This document shows, piece after piece, positions 7,269 to 15,437 of a stretch of DNA of 64,000 nt. This DNA is from Lacrimispora indolis DSM 755 (GTDB taxonomy: Bacteria > Bacillota > Clostridia > Lachnospirales > Lachnospiraceae). Numbering within the stretch: the stretch's first letter is position 1; the number at the start of each line of letters is the position of its first letter. Location: NCBI RefSeq assembly GCF_000526995.1, contig NZ_AZUI01000001.1:1-64000 (forward strand), in the 5' to 3' direction. The notes under the pieces were generated by a model, which was given only the letters and a program-made list of their open reading frames with translations, did not search any database and was not told the origin of the DNA. The position numbers and the translations under genes are program-made.

Positions 7269-8921
7269 TTATTCTCCTGGCAATTTAGGAAAGAAATTTG
7301 TTATTTTCCCATCCTCATAAAAACCTCGAAATTCTAACCCATTTGAAGAAAATCCTTTAACATATCTACCATTTATAGTTCCATTTTTCATCGCTTCCCA
7401 GCCCCATTCTAACATTTGACTGTCAGAAATGATATTAGGATCATAATATGTTTTAGGATCTGGTATATCTTTAAATCCAAGAAAATTTCCTCGTCCATCG
7501 TAGGCAGGTACACGATACTTTTGAGCATATACTCCATCTATTGTCGGATGCGGAACGGGTTCACCCACTTTCAGATCATCTAATGGAAATCCTGTACTCT
7601 CTAATGTACTGTTAAAATTATCCAAGTTATGTGCACCTAATACGCCTTTCTTTTTCGGTCCAATACCGTCTCCATTAATGAAGTGATTATCGGCTTTAGT
7701 TAATGGCCCCATAAAGTCTGAATCACCGGGCTTTGGAACCTTACCCGAACCCTCAGTCTGCTCCGCCTGCGGATTATTCTTCCCCGCCGGACACAGCCCC
7801 ATATAACCACTGGGATCATAGTAAGTAATAGGATTATTCTGACAATAAGCATAAAGGTTCAGTCCATCTCCCCGGTACGCATCCTCCTGCATAAATCTGC
7901 CGATCTTCGGATTATAAAACCTCGCCCTCAAGTAGTATTGACCGCTGATTCCATCATACATCTGACCCGTATAGGTAATTCGGTTTTCTATACTTCCTGA
8001 CGTTTCTATTATACTTCCAAACGGGTCATAATGGTAGCTTTTTCTGATCTCCTGTTCCTGATCCAACAGATATATCGTACTTCCCATCTCATCACACACA
8101 AAATAGTGGAGGGAGTCCTCTCTTGCATTTTGCAGTGACACCACATGATGTCCGCGGCAATAACGTTTCTGTTCCAAACCACTCTCTTCTGTTGCTAATT
8201 CTCCCCGGTCAAATACAAAACGGATCACCTTTCCTGCTTCTTCCGTTTCATAACGCAGGCCTTCTCCATCGTACCGATAGCTGGCAGCACCTTTTTCCGT
8301 GGTCACGCTGTTCTGCCGGTTCAAAGGATCATAACCATAGGTTCGGCTGACATCCTTTCCCTGTTCTGACAACAGATTCCCCTGCTTGTCATAGAGATAA
8401 ACCATGTGGTCTGATTCTGTTTCCAGCCCTGTCAGTTGATTTCTACGGTTATACTCATATCGTTCTTCTCCGGTTTGGGTCTTCCTGGTTAATCGGTTCC
8501 CTGCCAGATCATAAGTATACTGTTCTGTGTCACAGCGATACGTTGCTTCTGACAAACGGTTCATCACATCATAACCATATGCGTTTTGATAAACATCCCC
8601 TGACTTTTTCGTGCAGTTTCCATTTCCGTCATAGGCATATGCATAATTAAGCAGTACTTTCCCGTCAGAGCCTACTGTCACCAGATGCTTCATCAGCCCA
8701 TCGTCCTGGTATTGATACTCTGTTTTGACTCCATTCCCATATGCAAGGGAACGGATCCTCCCTTCCGGCGTATATTGATACGCTGCCAGAAATGTATGGT
8801 TTTGGCTGTCTCTAACCTCTCTGACCCGGTTAAGAACATCGTAGGTATACCGGGTTGCAATCCCTGTTACATCCTTCAGTTCTGTTACATTTCCATTCTT
8901 GTCATAATCATACGACAGCAT
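7269..8921 (-). CDS. Rhs core fragment with EndoU-like RNase tip
   Basis: A 550-residue frame starting at LSYDYDKNGNVTELKD, with Rhs similarity ending at about 8918. YD repeats fill residues 1-350, then ARFYNPKIGRF and DPSGYMGLCPAGKNNPQAEQ. The tip has VLGAHNLDNFNSTLES, HPTIDGVYAQKYRVPAYDGR, DPKTYYDPNIISDSQMLEWG, and ends FRGFYEDGKITNFFPKL. This resembles CdiA-type EndoU RNase tips (GAHN histidine, late FxGFxxxGKITxxFP), and the downstream CdiI-like gene agrees. It is the longest of the truncated Rhs cassettes but still lacks the N-terminal delivery part. Confidence 0.65.
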   Translation of the reverse strand: MLSYDYDKNGNVTELKDVTGIATRYTYDVLNRVREVRDSQNHTFLAAYQYTPEGRIRSLAYGNGVKTEYQYQDDGLMKHLVTVGSDGKVLLNYAYAYDGNGNCTKKSGDVYQNAYGYDVMNRLSEATYRCDTEQYTYDLAGNRLTRKTQTGEERYEYNRRNQLTGLETESDHMVYLYDKQGNLLSEQGKDVSRTYGYDPLNRQNSVTTEKGAASYRYDGEGLRYETEEAGKVIRFVFDRGELATEESGLEQKRYCRGHHVVSLQNAREDSLHYFVCDEMGSTIYLLDQEQEIRKSYHYDPFGSIIETSGSIENRITYTGQMYDGISGQYYLRARFYNPKIGRFMQEDAYRGDGLNLYAYCQNNPITYYDPSGYMGLCPAGKNNPQAEQTEGSGKVPKPGDSDFMGPLTKADNHFINGDGIGPKKKGVLGAHNLDNFNSTLESTGFPLDDLKVGEPVPHPTIDGVYAQKYRVPAYDGRGNFLGFKDIPDPKTYYDPNIISDSQMLEWGWEAMKNGTINGRYVKGFSSNGLEFRGFYEDGKITNFFPKLPGE

Positions 8922-9201
8922 TATAATACAAACAAAGGGGAAAGACCAAAAAATGATCTCTCCCCATGGTAACTGATGGTTATCTTATATCAGTATTTGA
9001 GTTTACACAGACTTTGAAACAGTCTCTCTGTCATAAATTTAAACCTAAAAAGAATGGAAAAACTGTTCTCTATTTAATTTATTTAAGATGCCACTGCATG
9101 AGGGCAGCACTTATTACATAAAGATGCGTTATGTCAACAGGTCCTTAATTATACGTCATTCTGAAATACGGTAGGTTATTCATCGCTTACTTTTTTATTA
9201 C
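8922..9201. other. Breakpoint DNA without a recognisable gene
   Basis: The Rhs homology ends at about 8918. What follows has a hairpin (GGGGAAAGA at 8937-8945 with TCTCTCCCC at 957-965 of the same kilobase; pairing is complete with a G-U if transcribed on the minus strand) and a stretch starting GTTTACACAGACTTTGAAAC near 9002 that looks like mobile-element debris. I see no gene. Confidence 0.4.
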
Positions 9202-9711
9202 TTACTCATCTTCTCTGCATACATAATTTGTTATATAATCATCAAAATCACAATACCATATGTCTAAATCATCCCAAACACCTACATAAACCACCTTATC
9301 TTCTTTTATTAACCATTGTATACCATTATCCTCATCCCAATCACAACTCCCCCCTAAATTGAGTACAGGAATGTTTTGATCACTTTCATCTATGTACATA
9401 TCAACTTTCAAATGATTTATTTGCATATAGTTAAATATCTCTAAAGGATCTTTAACTTCACTTAAACCATCTGGATATTCAGCATCCGGATAATTTTTCA
9501 TTTTTATTTCACAAAATTTTTTTGAATATCTACATAAATCTACTACAACATTTTCATTAATATTATTTAAATAATTTACAGTTTTTATTACATATGGCAT
9601 AGGTACTTCTTTATCAAAAAATAATGTAATATATTTTTTTATGTAGTCAAAATATACCTTTCCTTCCATTTGTCCAAATTCATTCTCAAATACTTCTTTT
9701 ATCAATTCCAT
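9202..9711 (-). CDS. Putative immunity protein, DUF6985-like
   Basis: A 169-residue acidic soluble protein. The C-terminal third is striking: SCDWDEDNGIQWLIKEDKVV, YVGVWDDLDIWYCDFDDYIT. The cDWDxxxGixWxixxxxVxxVGxxD pattern resembles DUF6985-type immunity proteins, held at moderate confidence. It follows the TWHE-type nuclease cassette and is preceded by a GAGGAGGAAT-type ribosome binding site. Cognate immunity by position. Confidence 0.6.
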   Translation of the reverse strand: MELIKEVFENEFGQMEGKVYFDYIKKYITLFFDKEVPMPYVIKTVNYLNNINENVVVDLCRYSKKFCEIKMKNYPDAEYPDGLSEVKDPLEIFNYMQINHLKVDMYIDESDQNIPVLNLGGSCDWDEDNGIQWLIKEDKVVYVGVWDDLDIWYCDFDDYITNYVCREDE

Positions 9712-9809
9712 TTTATTCCTCCTCTTAAAAATTTAATAATTAAACTAAAGATATTGTATCAATATATTTTAATACAGTACTTTTATATTATTTCTAATGT
9801 TTAAAAGTC

Positions 9810-10460
9810 TTAATAACCAAAATACTTAAAGTAAAAATTAATTTCCCCCACCCCACCTGTATGACCAAAGTATGAATTTATTCTCGTTGGCACAAGTTGC
9901 ATTGTAATCATATTATTACATTCATGCCATGTTAATTTATTTGTTTTAACCATTTCTTTTAGCTCAGTAACGCTTTTTCCTGTTTGTAAAGATAGCTGCT
10001 CATATGCCATGGAAAAATTTGTATTCCTACCATTTGGTCCCCCATGCATATTAAAAATCTCAACTGTACCAACGGAAAATGAACTAAAATCAGGAACTCC
10101 ATTTGTATAAGTAACTCCATCAACTCCATACTGTGTTTGTATAATCTCTCTTAATTTGGGATCACTTGGTATAAATGTTGATTCACCTCTTTTTCCTGTC
10201 CAAGTACCTAATGATGAATCCTCGCTAGGTGTTTGATTAATTCTATTTTTATATTGTTCCTGTTCAAAAGTATTACTCTTCCCCGCCGGACACAGCCCCA
10301 GATAACCACTGGGATCATAGTAAGTAATAGGATTATTCTGACAATACGCATAAAGGTTCAGTCCATCTCCCCGGTACGCATCCTCCTGCATAAATCTGCC
10401 GATCCTCGGATTATAAAACCTCGCCCTCAAGTAGTATTGACCGCTGATTCCATCATGCAT
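9810..10460 (-). CDS. Rhs core fragment with TWHE-type HNH-like tip
   Basis: Rhs sequence extends upstream to about 10571 (LLDQEQEIRKSYHYDPLGSI) without a start, so the ATG at 10460 is internal. After GYLGLCPAGKSN the hinge differs from the other cassettes (FEQEQYKN instead of PQAEQTEG). The tip has LGTWTGKRGESTFIPSDPKL, NGVPDFSSFSVGTVEIFNMH, TWHECNNMITMQLVPTRINS and FGHTGGVGEI. WTGxRGxSxF, TWHE, MQLVP and HxGG are hallmarks of a WHH/EHHH-like HNH nuclease group. No N-terminal delivery region, so an orphan tip. Confidence 0.7.
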   Translation of the reverse strand: MHDGISGQYYLRARFYNPRIGRFMQEDAYRGDGLNLYAYCQNNPITYYDPSGYLGLCPAGKSNTFEQEQYKNRINQTPSEDSSLGTWTGKRGESTFIPSDPKLREIIQTQYGVDGVTYTNGVPDFSSFSVGTVEIFNMHGGPNGRNTNFSMAYEQLSLQTGKSVTELKEMVKTNKLTWHECNNMITMQLVPTRINSYFGHTGGVGEINFYFKYFGY

Positions 10461-10570
10461 CTGACCCGTATAGGTAATTCGGTTTTCTATACTTCCTGAC
10501 GTTTCTAGTATACTTCCAAGCGGGTCATAATGGTAGCTTTTTCTAATCTCCTGTTCCTGATCTAACAGAA

Positions 10571-10598
10571 ATGGTATTATTCTTTAAGATCATTATAG
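10571..10598 (+). pseudogene. Tiny 3' remnant of the small YQHGF-family gene
   Basis: GTATTATTCTTTAAGATCAT followed by TATAG matches the end of the remnant at 12196-12220 (GTATTGAATTCTTTAAGAAC, then ATTATAG) with a two-base deletion. It sits exactly at the Rhs breakpoint. On its own it would be meaningless; the adjacent duplicated DNA shows its origin. Confidence 0.55.
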
Positions 10599-10969
10599 CA
10601 ATCAAAAACACAGCCAGTAAATTAGGGCTGTGTTTTTGATTGAAATTAAATAAGTTAATACTTCTATAGAAATTATAGCCTTATAAAAATTTATCTAATT
10701 TCAAACATGATTTATTTCTTTTTCTCTAATATTAAGTGGTAATAGATATCGGGTAGCAATACCTGCAATCTCAATTGTATACAATTAACAGCAATTAAAT
10801 AATCCATTGTTTCATTAAATACAAAGTATTCCATACCATATGAATTTTCAAATAATTCTCCTAATCTTTTAGCATTATTGACTTTTACTACAGATTTTCT
10901 TGCAATATTACTATCCTGACCCCAAAAACATATGCTGGTTCTTCTTTAAGGTACTGAGAATAAGTAAAA
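10588..10969 (-). pseudogene. Decayed duplicate of the 12348-12785 immunity gene
   Basis: This block duplicates about 12210-12600, including a 17-bp hairpin and the C-terminal half of the 145-residue immunity gene. At least two single-base deletions break the frame: TATACAATT against TATACCAATT, and CCCC followed by five rather than six A. The normal stop is also lost. Similarity ends near 10969, just before the next immunity gene. It shows that immunity genes here duplicate together with flanking DNA and then decay. Confidence 0.8.
10599..10642. terminator. Perfect 17-bp hairpin, copy A
   Basis: CAATCAAAAACACAGCC at 10599-10615 pairs perfectly with GGCTGTGTTTTTGATTG at 10626-10642. It is duplicated at 12221-12264. 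It separates a plus-strand gene remnant from a minus-strand gene end, as a bidirectional terminator would. Confidence 0.65.
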
Positions 10970-10983
10970 TATATGATTCCTGC

Positions 10984-11193
10984 TTACAAAATAATTGGTT
11001 TGTAACTATATAGCTTTTCAACTATTTCTTCAACAGTTATCCCATTACCAGACATAATTGTTTTTATTACTTCTGGATTAGAAGTTGCTATTGATATCTT
11101 TGATATCCATTCAGAAATTTCATTATCATCACCTGCTCCTATTCTAATTTTACTTACGAGTTCTGTTACTTCTTGTTTGGTTATTTTTTCCAT
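10984..11193 (-). CDS. Small colicin-immunity-like (Im-type) protein
   Basis: A 69-residue protein: ITKQEVTELVSKIRIGAGDD near the start, VEEIVEKLYSYKPIIL at the end. The short helical plan with an acidic middle and an EIVEKxxxYKPIxL tail is like Gram-positive bacteriocin immunity proteins of the colicin/pyocin DNase Im family. Its partner is the colicin-type HNH tip 15 bases upstream, which is the expected pairing. Family call moderate, immunity role likely. Confidence 0.65.
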   Translation of the reverse strand: MEKITKQEVTELVSKIRIGAGDDNEISEWISKISIATSNPEVIKTIMSGNGITVEEIVEKLYSYKPIIL

Positions 11194-11208
11194 TATTAAA
11201 TTGCTCCT

Positions 11209-12129
11209 TTATTTAAAATATTTGTTAAAACCATTATAACCATGATACTCTGGTATCAAAATTTCCGCATGATATCTAGGTGTTACAACAACAAGATTAT
11301 TTAGATCAAATACCCCGCCGCCTTGATTTATGGGAGTTTTGTGGTGTATTTGATATGTTACCGAACCATTTATTGTCTGAGAATCTATAACAATTGGAGC
11401 ACCACCATTTCTCATTCGGTAAATGTTAGTCATATCCCCATTAATCATAAATTCATCAGCATATGAAGAATTACCAACTTCTCTCCAGAAATCCTTTCTA
11501 AACTCATCAAAATTATCATATGTTCTCCCTGAAAGTGTATCAGCAATCTCTTTTGGAATAACACCTGCGTTTCCTTCTGAACCATATAACATCTTCCCTG
11601 CATCTGGAGCATTTTCTCCGCCTGTTACTATTCCTGAAGAATTTATTCTTTGCGTTGCTGTAGTAGAATCCTTGCTACCCGGACCCTTAGTCTGCTCCTC
11701 CTGTGGATTATTCTTCCCCGCCGGACACAGCCCCATATAACCATTGGGATCATAGTAAGTAATAGGATTATTCTGACAATAAGCATAAAGGTTCAGTCCA
11801 TCTCCCCGGTACGCATCCTCCTGCATAAATCTGCCGATCTTCGGATTATAAAACCTCGCCCTCAAGTAGTATTGACCGCTAATTCCATCATACATCTGAC
11901 CCGTATAGGTAATTCGGTTTTCTATACTTCCTGACGTTTCTATTATACTTCCAAACGGGTCATAGTGGTAGCTTTTTCTGATCTCCTGTTCCTGATCCAA
12001 CAGAAATATCGTACTTCCCATCTCGTCACATACAAAATAGTGGGGGGAGTCCTCTCTTGCACTTTGCAATGACACCAAACGATGTTTTACCAAAGGCAGG
12101 CAGATATTGTCCCGATACATTGACCACAT
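11209..12129 (-). CDS. Rhs core fragment with colicin-type HNH nuclease tip
   Basis: True Rhs sequence begins at about 12077 (SLQSAREDSPHYF); the first 18 or so residues of the 306-residue frame are junction DNA, so the start is suspect. After DPNGYMGLCPAGKNNPQEEQ comes the tip: YDNFDEFRKDFWREVGNSSY, VTYQIHHKTPINQGGGVFDL, NNLVVVTPRYHAEIL. The IHHKTPI-GGGVxDLxNLxxVTPRYHxEI motif is the HNH (beta-beta-alpha metal) nuclease of S-type pyocins and colicins, acting on DNA. An Im-like protein is encoded next. Confidence 0.8.
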   Translation of the reverse strand: MWSMYRDNICLPLVKHRLVSLQSAREDSPHYFVCDEMGSTIFLLDQEQEIRKSYHYDPFGSIIETSGSIENRITYTGQMYDGISGQYYLRARFYNPKIGRFMQEDAYRGDGLNLYAYCQNNPITYYDPNGYMGLCPAGKNNPQEEQTKGPGSKDSTTATQRINSSGIVTGGENAPDAGKMLYGSEGNAGVIPKEIADTLSGRTYDNFDEFRKDFWREVGNSSYADEFMINGDMTNIYRMRNGGAPIVIDSQTINGSVTYQIHHKTPINQGGGVFDLNNLVVVTPRYHAEILIPEYHGYNGFNKYFK

Positions 12130-12220
12130 GACTGGGCAATTAGCATTTGAGGAAACATTTCTCTACCAACAAGGTTTTATGGCTGGGGTCAGGGTATTGA
12201 ATTCTTTAAGAACATTATAG
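12077..12220 (+). pseudogene. 3' half of the small YQHGF-family gene
   Basis: Frame reads KRCFTKGRQILSRYIDHMTG, then LAFEETFLYQQGFMAGVRVL and ends in TAG at 12218-12220. It corresponds to residues about 45-91 of the intact 15438-15713 protein. It starts exactly at the Rhs breakpoint on the opposite strand and is followed at once by the 17-bp hairpin. Confidence 0.75.
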
Positions 12221-12264
12221 CAATCAAAAACACAGCCAGTAAATTAAGGCTGTGTTTTTGATTG
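12221..12264. terminator. Perfect 17-bp hairpin, copy B
   Basis: CAATCAAAAACACAGCC at 12221-12237 pairs with 12248-12264. It lies directly after the stop of the remnant gene and on the other side faces the end of the minus-strand gene at 12348, fitting a shared terminator. The same hairpin is at 10599-10642 within duplicated DNA. Confidence 0.65.
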
Positions 12265-12347
12265 AAATTAAATAAGTTAATATTTCTTTAAAATTTATAG
12301 CCTTATAAAAATTTATCTGATTTTAAACTTAATTTATTTCTTTTTCT

Positions 12348-12785
12348 CTATATATTAAGTGGTAATAGATATTGGGTAGCAAGACCTGCAATCTCAATTG
12401 TATACCAATTAACAGCAATTAAGTAATCCATTGTTTCATTAGATACAAAGTACTCCATACCATATGAATTTTCGAACAATTCTCCTAATCTTTTAGCATT
12501 ATTGACTTTTACTACAGATTTTCTTGCAATATTACTATCCTGGCCCCAAAAAACATATGCTGGTTCTTCTTTAAGGTACTGAGAATAAGTAAATTCATAC
12601 TTTTCTGTAGGTATTGAAACTGTATTTTTACCGATACCCAAATGTCCATCTGTCTTAAAGGGATTATAAAATGCTAAAACAGCCCTAATATACCCTTGAG
12701 CCTCATTCTCATTCAGCAGACAAATCTCTATATTTAGCTTATTACTTGCTTCAATTAATTCTTTTACATAATCCAACATATTCAC
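12348..12785 (-). CDS. Putative immunity protein for the second type-47-like tip
   Basis: A 145-residue soluble protein not recognised by family. Blocks: LDYVKELIEASNKLNIEICL, AVLAFYNPFKTDGHLGIGKN, ELFENSYGMEYFVSNETMDY, and a C-terminus LATQYLLPLNI. It begins two bases after the stop of the type-47-like tip at 12788-13158, so it is probably the cognate immunity protein. It bears no clear resemblance to 3331-3783, the neighbour of the related tip, so similar toxins here may be neutralised by different immunities. A decayed duplicate lies at 10588-10969. Confidence 0.6.
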   Translation of the reverse strand: MNMLDYVKELIEASNKLNIEICLLNENEAQGYIRAVLAFYNPFKTDGHLGIGKNTVSIPTEKYEFTYSQYLKEEPAYVFWGQDSNIARKSVVKVNNAKRLGELFENSYGMEYFVSNETMDYLIAVNWYTIEIAGLATQYLLPLNI

Positions 12786-12787
12786 AC

Positions 12788-13158
12788 CTACTTTCTAGTT
12801 GCTGGAACCCTATCTACAAATATATGTCCCCTAATTCTATTGCTTCCCTTACCAGCAGTTTGATATCCGATATGAGGCGCATGTGGTCCTTCTCCAAGTT
12901 GTCCATTAGGTTTAACATTATTCCACTGCGGAATGTCCATATTTACATTCGCCCCATTAGGCCCTTGCCATTCTACAGGTATACTTTTCCCGTACTCATT
13001 AGTGCCCCACTTAGTCACTTCGAACTCTTCTTTGGGAACTCCCGTTCGCCTGAATGCTTCATCAAGTCCATCTTGATATGTTTTTCCGGTACTTCTAAGA
13101 TCGACATCTTTTTGAGAATTGAATTCCCAATTGCTACCTGTAAGACCATCCCCCGAAC
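12788..13158 (-). pseudogene. Type-47-like toxin tip severed by IS110
   Basis: The frame begins at the hinge sequence EGSGDGLTGSNWEF and continues QKDVDLRSTGKTYQDGLDEA, FRRTGVPKEEFEVTKWGTNE, YGKSIPVEWQGPNGANVNMD, PHIGYQTAGK and RGHIFVDRVPATRK. It shares DxRxTxKTY, EVTKWG, GKSIPVEW, PHxGxQ and GHIxVD with the tip at 3842-4270. The Rhs core that should precede it is gone; IS110 DNA starts within a base or two of the hinge at 13159. A small internal ATG (13018) would give only the last 76 residues. Confidence 0.75.
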
Positions 13159-13253
13159 CCTCAGGTGGAGTACTGAGATGTACGGAAAGGGGTGAAAATT
13201 AGTATTCTATTAAAAAAGTATAGCACATCTTGACGCTATTTTTAAGAAAAAAA

Positions 13254-14567
13254 TTACTGTTCTTCTTCTGGCAGTGGTTCCCTGTATTCTGTCTTATTTT
13301 TCATCATTCCGTACACAATGTTCACCAACTGGCGCATGATACAGACCAATGCCTGAGATTTTGTCTTTCCCTCACTGATTTTCCGCATATAATAACTGTG
13401 AAATACCGGATGATTGGGCATTCCGTTCTTGGGTACAGAAACCATAGTCACTGCCAGGAAATAAAACAGACCATGCAGTTGACGGTTCCCCTGTCTGGAA
13501 CTCTGTTCCTTGCCTTTTCCGGCAGAACTGAACTTGACAGGCGCCACTCCTGCAAATCTCGCCAGTTTATCTGCATTGGAAAACCTTCGGATATCTCCGA
13601 TTTCCGCAATCAGCTTACTGGCTACCGTTATTCCAATTCCCGGCATACTGGTCAGTTTATAATCAAAGGTGAGCAGGATCTTTTCGATTTCTTCATCAAC
13701 TCCTGCCAGTTCTTCTTTCTGATGTTCTAAATTTCTTACCAGACTCCTTGTGATAAAATCCCTGGATTCCTGGTATTCCCGTATGGTATTTCCATCATTC
13801 CGAACACAGTCCAGAATGAGTTCCGCTTTATCCCTTTTTGTAATACGGGCTATTTCTTTAAATTCAGCAGTTAATTCTTCTGCTGTTTTCCCCTCTAAAT
13901 GCACTGGAGAAGGATAAGTCCTCCAGAAGTACATAGCACATTTTCCATCGATTTCACTGAAAAATTTATGATAGCTGGGGTATGCCATAGATATCTGTTC
14001 ATGAAGGCCGTTTTTAAAGCGGATTCCGTCTTTTACTAACATTTCCCTCTGGTTTACCAATTGTGACAGAGTCCATTCGTTATCCTTGGGCTTTGCATCA
14101 GGCAAAGTATGCAACTGATTAATCAAAACTGTTGCCACGCAGTATGCATCCCACTCGTCATTTTTTCGGAACATAGGCGCACTTTTTCTCTGGTCATAGG
14201 CCAGGGCGGGATTAATGTCTTTCACAGCATAACCATTTTCAATCAGCCAGACCGCCAAGCTTCTGCCATAGCCATAGGCATTCTCTAATCCGTAAATCGG
14301 ATTCAGCCCAAGATTACGTGATTTTCTATTTACCTTTTCTGCCAGCTTTTTAAATTCACTGGGCTTGTTTTCTATCGCAACAACCTCTAACTTTTCATTC
14401 CAACAGTTTACCATTACTGCTGTATGAGTTTCTTTATGCAGATCAATCCCCACATAAAGCAGATTTTCTCTTCTCTGCAATTCTCTCCCTCCTGCTCTTG
14501 TTTCCAACCAGTCAGTTCCTGTACCGGCAACCTCAGATGACAGCGTTAACTCGGAATGAGCCCGCAA
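13254..14567 (-). CDS. IS110-family transposase
   Basis: A DEDD-type recombinase. The frame is 437 residues if begun at the TTG at 14567, but the conserved domain starts at LLYVGIDLHKETHTAVMV near residue 38, so a later start is possible. Catalytic acidic residues are visible in GIDLHK, in YGLENAYGYG and in NDEWDAYCVATVL. The C-terminal Transposase_20 region shows LTSMPGIGITVASKLIAEIG, FAGVAPVKFSSAGK and SSRQGNRQLHGLF, holding the serine typical of the family. It appears full length. Known relatives use a bridge RNA encoded in the non-coding end. Confidence 0.9.
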   Translation of the reverse strand: MRAHSELTLSSEVAGTGTDWLETRAGGRELQRRENLLYVGIDLHKETHTAVMVNCWNEKLEVVAIENKPSEFKKLAEKVNRKSRNLGLNPIYGLENAYGYGRSLAVWLIENGYAVKDINPALAYDQRKSAPMFRKNDEWDAYCVATVLINQLHTLPDAKPKDNEWTLSQLVNQREMLVKDGIRFKNGLHEQISMAYPSYHKFFSEIDGKCAMYFWRTYPSPVHLEGKTAEELTAEFKEIARITKRDKAELILDCVRNDGNTIREYQESRDFITRSLVRNLEHQKEELAGVDEEIEKILLTFDYKLTSMPGIGITVASKLIAEIGDIRRFSNADKLARFAGVAPVKFSSAGKGKEQSSRQGNRQLHGLFYFLAVTMVSVPKNGMPNHPVFHSYYMRKISEGKTKSQALVCIMRQLVNIVYGMMKNKTEYREPLPEEEQ

Positions 14568-14568
14568 G

Positions 14569-14845
14569 GGTTCGACAGCCTATCTACAACAAACCAATGG
14601 GTGAAAGGACAAGTTATTTCTTTGATTGGTTGTTGATGTTAACTCTCTATCGAATGGATTACAAGTCATTTCTGATTTTATTTTTTAGGAGAAAGAACAG
14701 AAAAAAGAAAAGGGGGCTGCCGCAAGAATATTTCTCCCCCCGTAGCCCCCCTCCTGTCCAGTTTACCATAAGTGGATTTTTTTGAGAAGGTGGGTTCACC
14801 CCTGTATTGGTAAACTTTTTCCTTACTTTTTTATGACACTTTTGG
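14569..14845 (-). ncRNA. Candidate bridge-RNA region of IS110
   Basis: Non-coding DNA upstream of the transposase, the place where bridge RNA is encoded in the IS110 group. A nine-pair helix is visible: GGGGGCTGC (about 14712-14720) with GTAGCCCCC (14742-14750). The shorter relative at 544-731 keeps a helix at the same place with different bases. Exact RNA ends, guide loops and strand are not determinable by eye; minus strand is assumed because the transposase is there. Confidence 0.45.
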
Positions 14846-14970
14846 ACAGAGCTTGTAAAGACTATCGGCTTAACACACAATTCACCGTTCCTGCTGGCAA
14901 TCCTTTTTTATTAGCCCGTTTGTACGCTCGTGTTGCCCCTGTATGCCCTTAACAAGACTCAGGCCGCATA

Positions 14971-15117
14971 GTTGACCATTTACTGATTAAAACCAAACGT
15001 AAGGCGATTTGGCAAACGAGAAATCCCAACTGCCTTATTGATATCTTTCTACCAAAGTCCACTGAACTGCCGAATTACGAATCAGCCGCAAAGCCTATAT
15101 CCAGGCAGATTTTTTAG
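14971..15117 (+). pseudogene. Gene fragment, possibly from an integrative element
   Basis: Plus-strand frame reads VDHLLIKTKRKAIWQTRNPN, then a stretch ending PNYESAAKPISRQIF before TAG at 15115-15117. No start is evident. I do not recognise the family. It is followed directly by repeat copy 2, with which it may once have formed a single gene. The DNA from 14846 to 14970 shows nothing identifiable. Confidence 0.35.
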
Positions 15118-15124
15118 CCTGTAT

Positions 15125-15316
15125 TTACCGGGTCGAAAATAGAGCAGGAGAAAGCCGGGTGGTCAAAAGCAACCACCCGACATCCACTTCGCCCAGCAGT
15201 GCTGGGCGTTTGAGGGACTTTTACATGAGGTGGTCGGATTTACGCTTTGTCACAGTAAAGGTGGTCGGAATCTAGAAAAATTGGCATGCACTAAGACTTT
15301 ACGAAGTACACCTTGA
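15125..15316 (+). repeat. Mobile-type repeat, copy 2
   Basis: Counterpart of 5430-5635. Contains a palindromic GCCCAGCAGTGCTGGGC and a plus-strand frame with LLHEVVGFTLCHSKGGRNLE ending TLRSTP before TGA at 15314-15316, interrupted near its start by TAG. Directly upstream of the intact small gene at 15438. Confidence 0.65.
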
Positions 15317-15437
15317 GCGTCCACCTATTATGCCTATCGTTCATTTCTGCTGCTTTAAAAGCTTATTATTAGTAATTTATGGTATCGACTTTCTAAAGAA
15401 ATTTCGGTATCGTATGTTCTCAAAGGAGGGAAACATT

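Larger units (their letters stand above)
13160..14845 (-). mobile_element. IS110-family insertion sequence
   Basis: It contains one transposase gene and about 280 bases of non-coding DNA on its start side, whose outer limit is estimated from the partial copy at 544-731. The transposase-distal side ends at the Rhs hinge GAACCCTCAG near 13159. Rhs sequence does not resume beyond 14845, so a deletion or rearrangement has removed the other target flank. No terminal inverted repeats were noticed, as expected for IS110. Confidence 0.75.

Noticed and set aside
7269..8921. Considering the truncated Rhs cassettes as working effectors
   Set aside because: None has a PAAR-like or other N-terminal loading domain, their first Met lies inside repeat sequence without a ribosome binding site, and the 5' ends are at rearrangement junctions.
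14659..14880. A minus-strand 73-residue frame beside IS110
   Set aside because: It covers the candidate bridge-RNA hairpin; in the partial copy at 544-731 the frame is not kept while the hairpin is.
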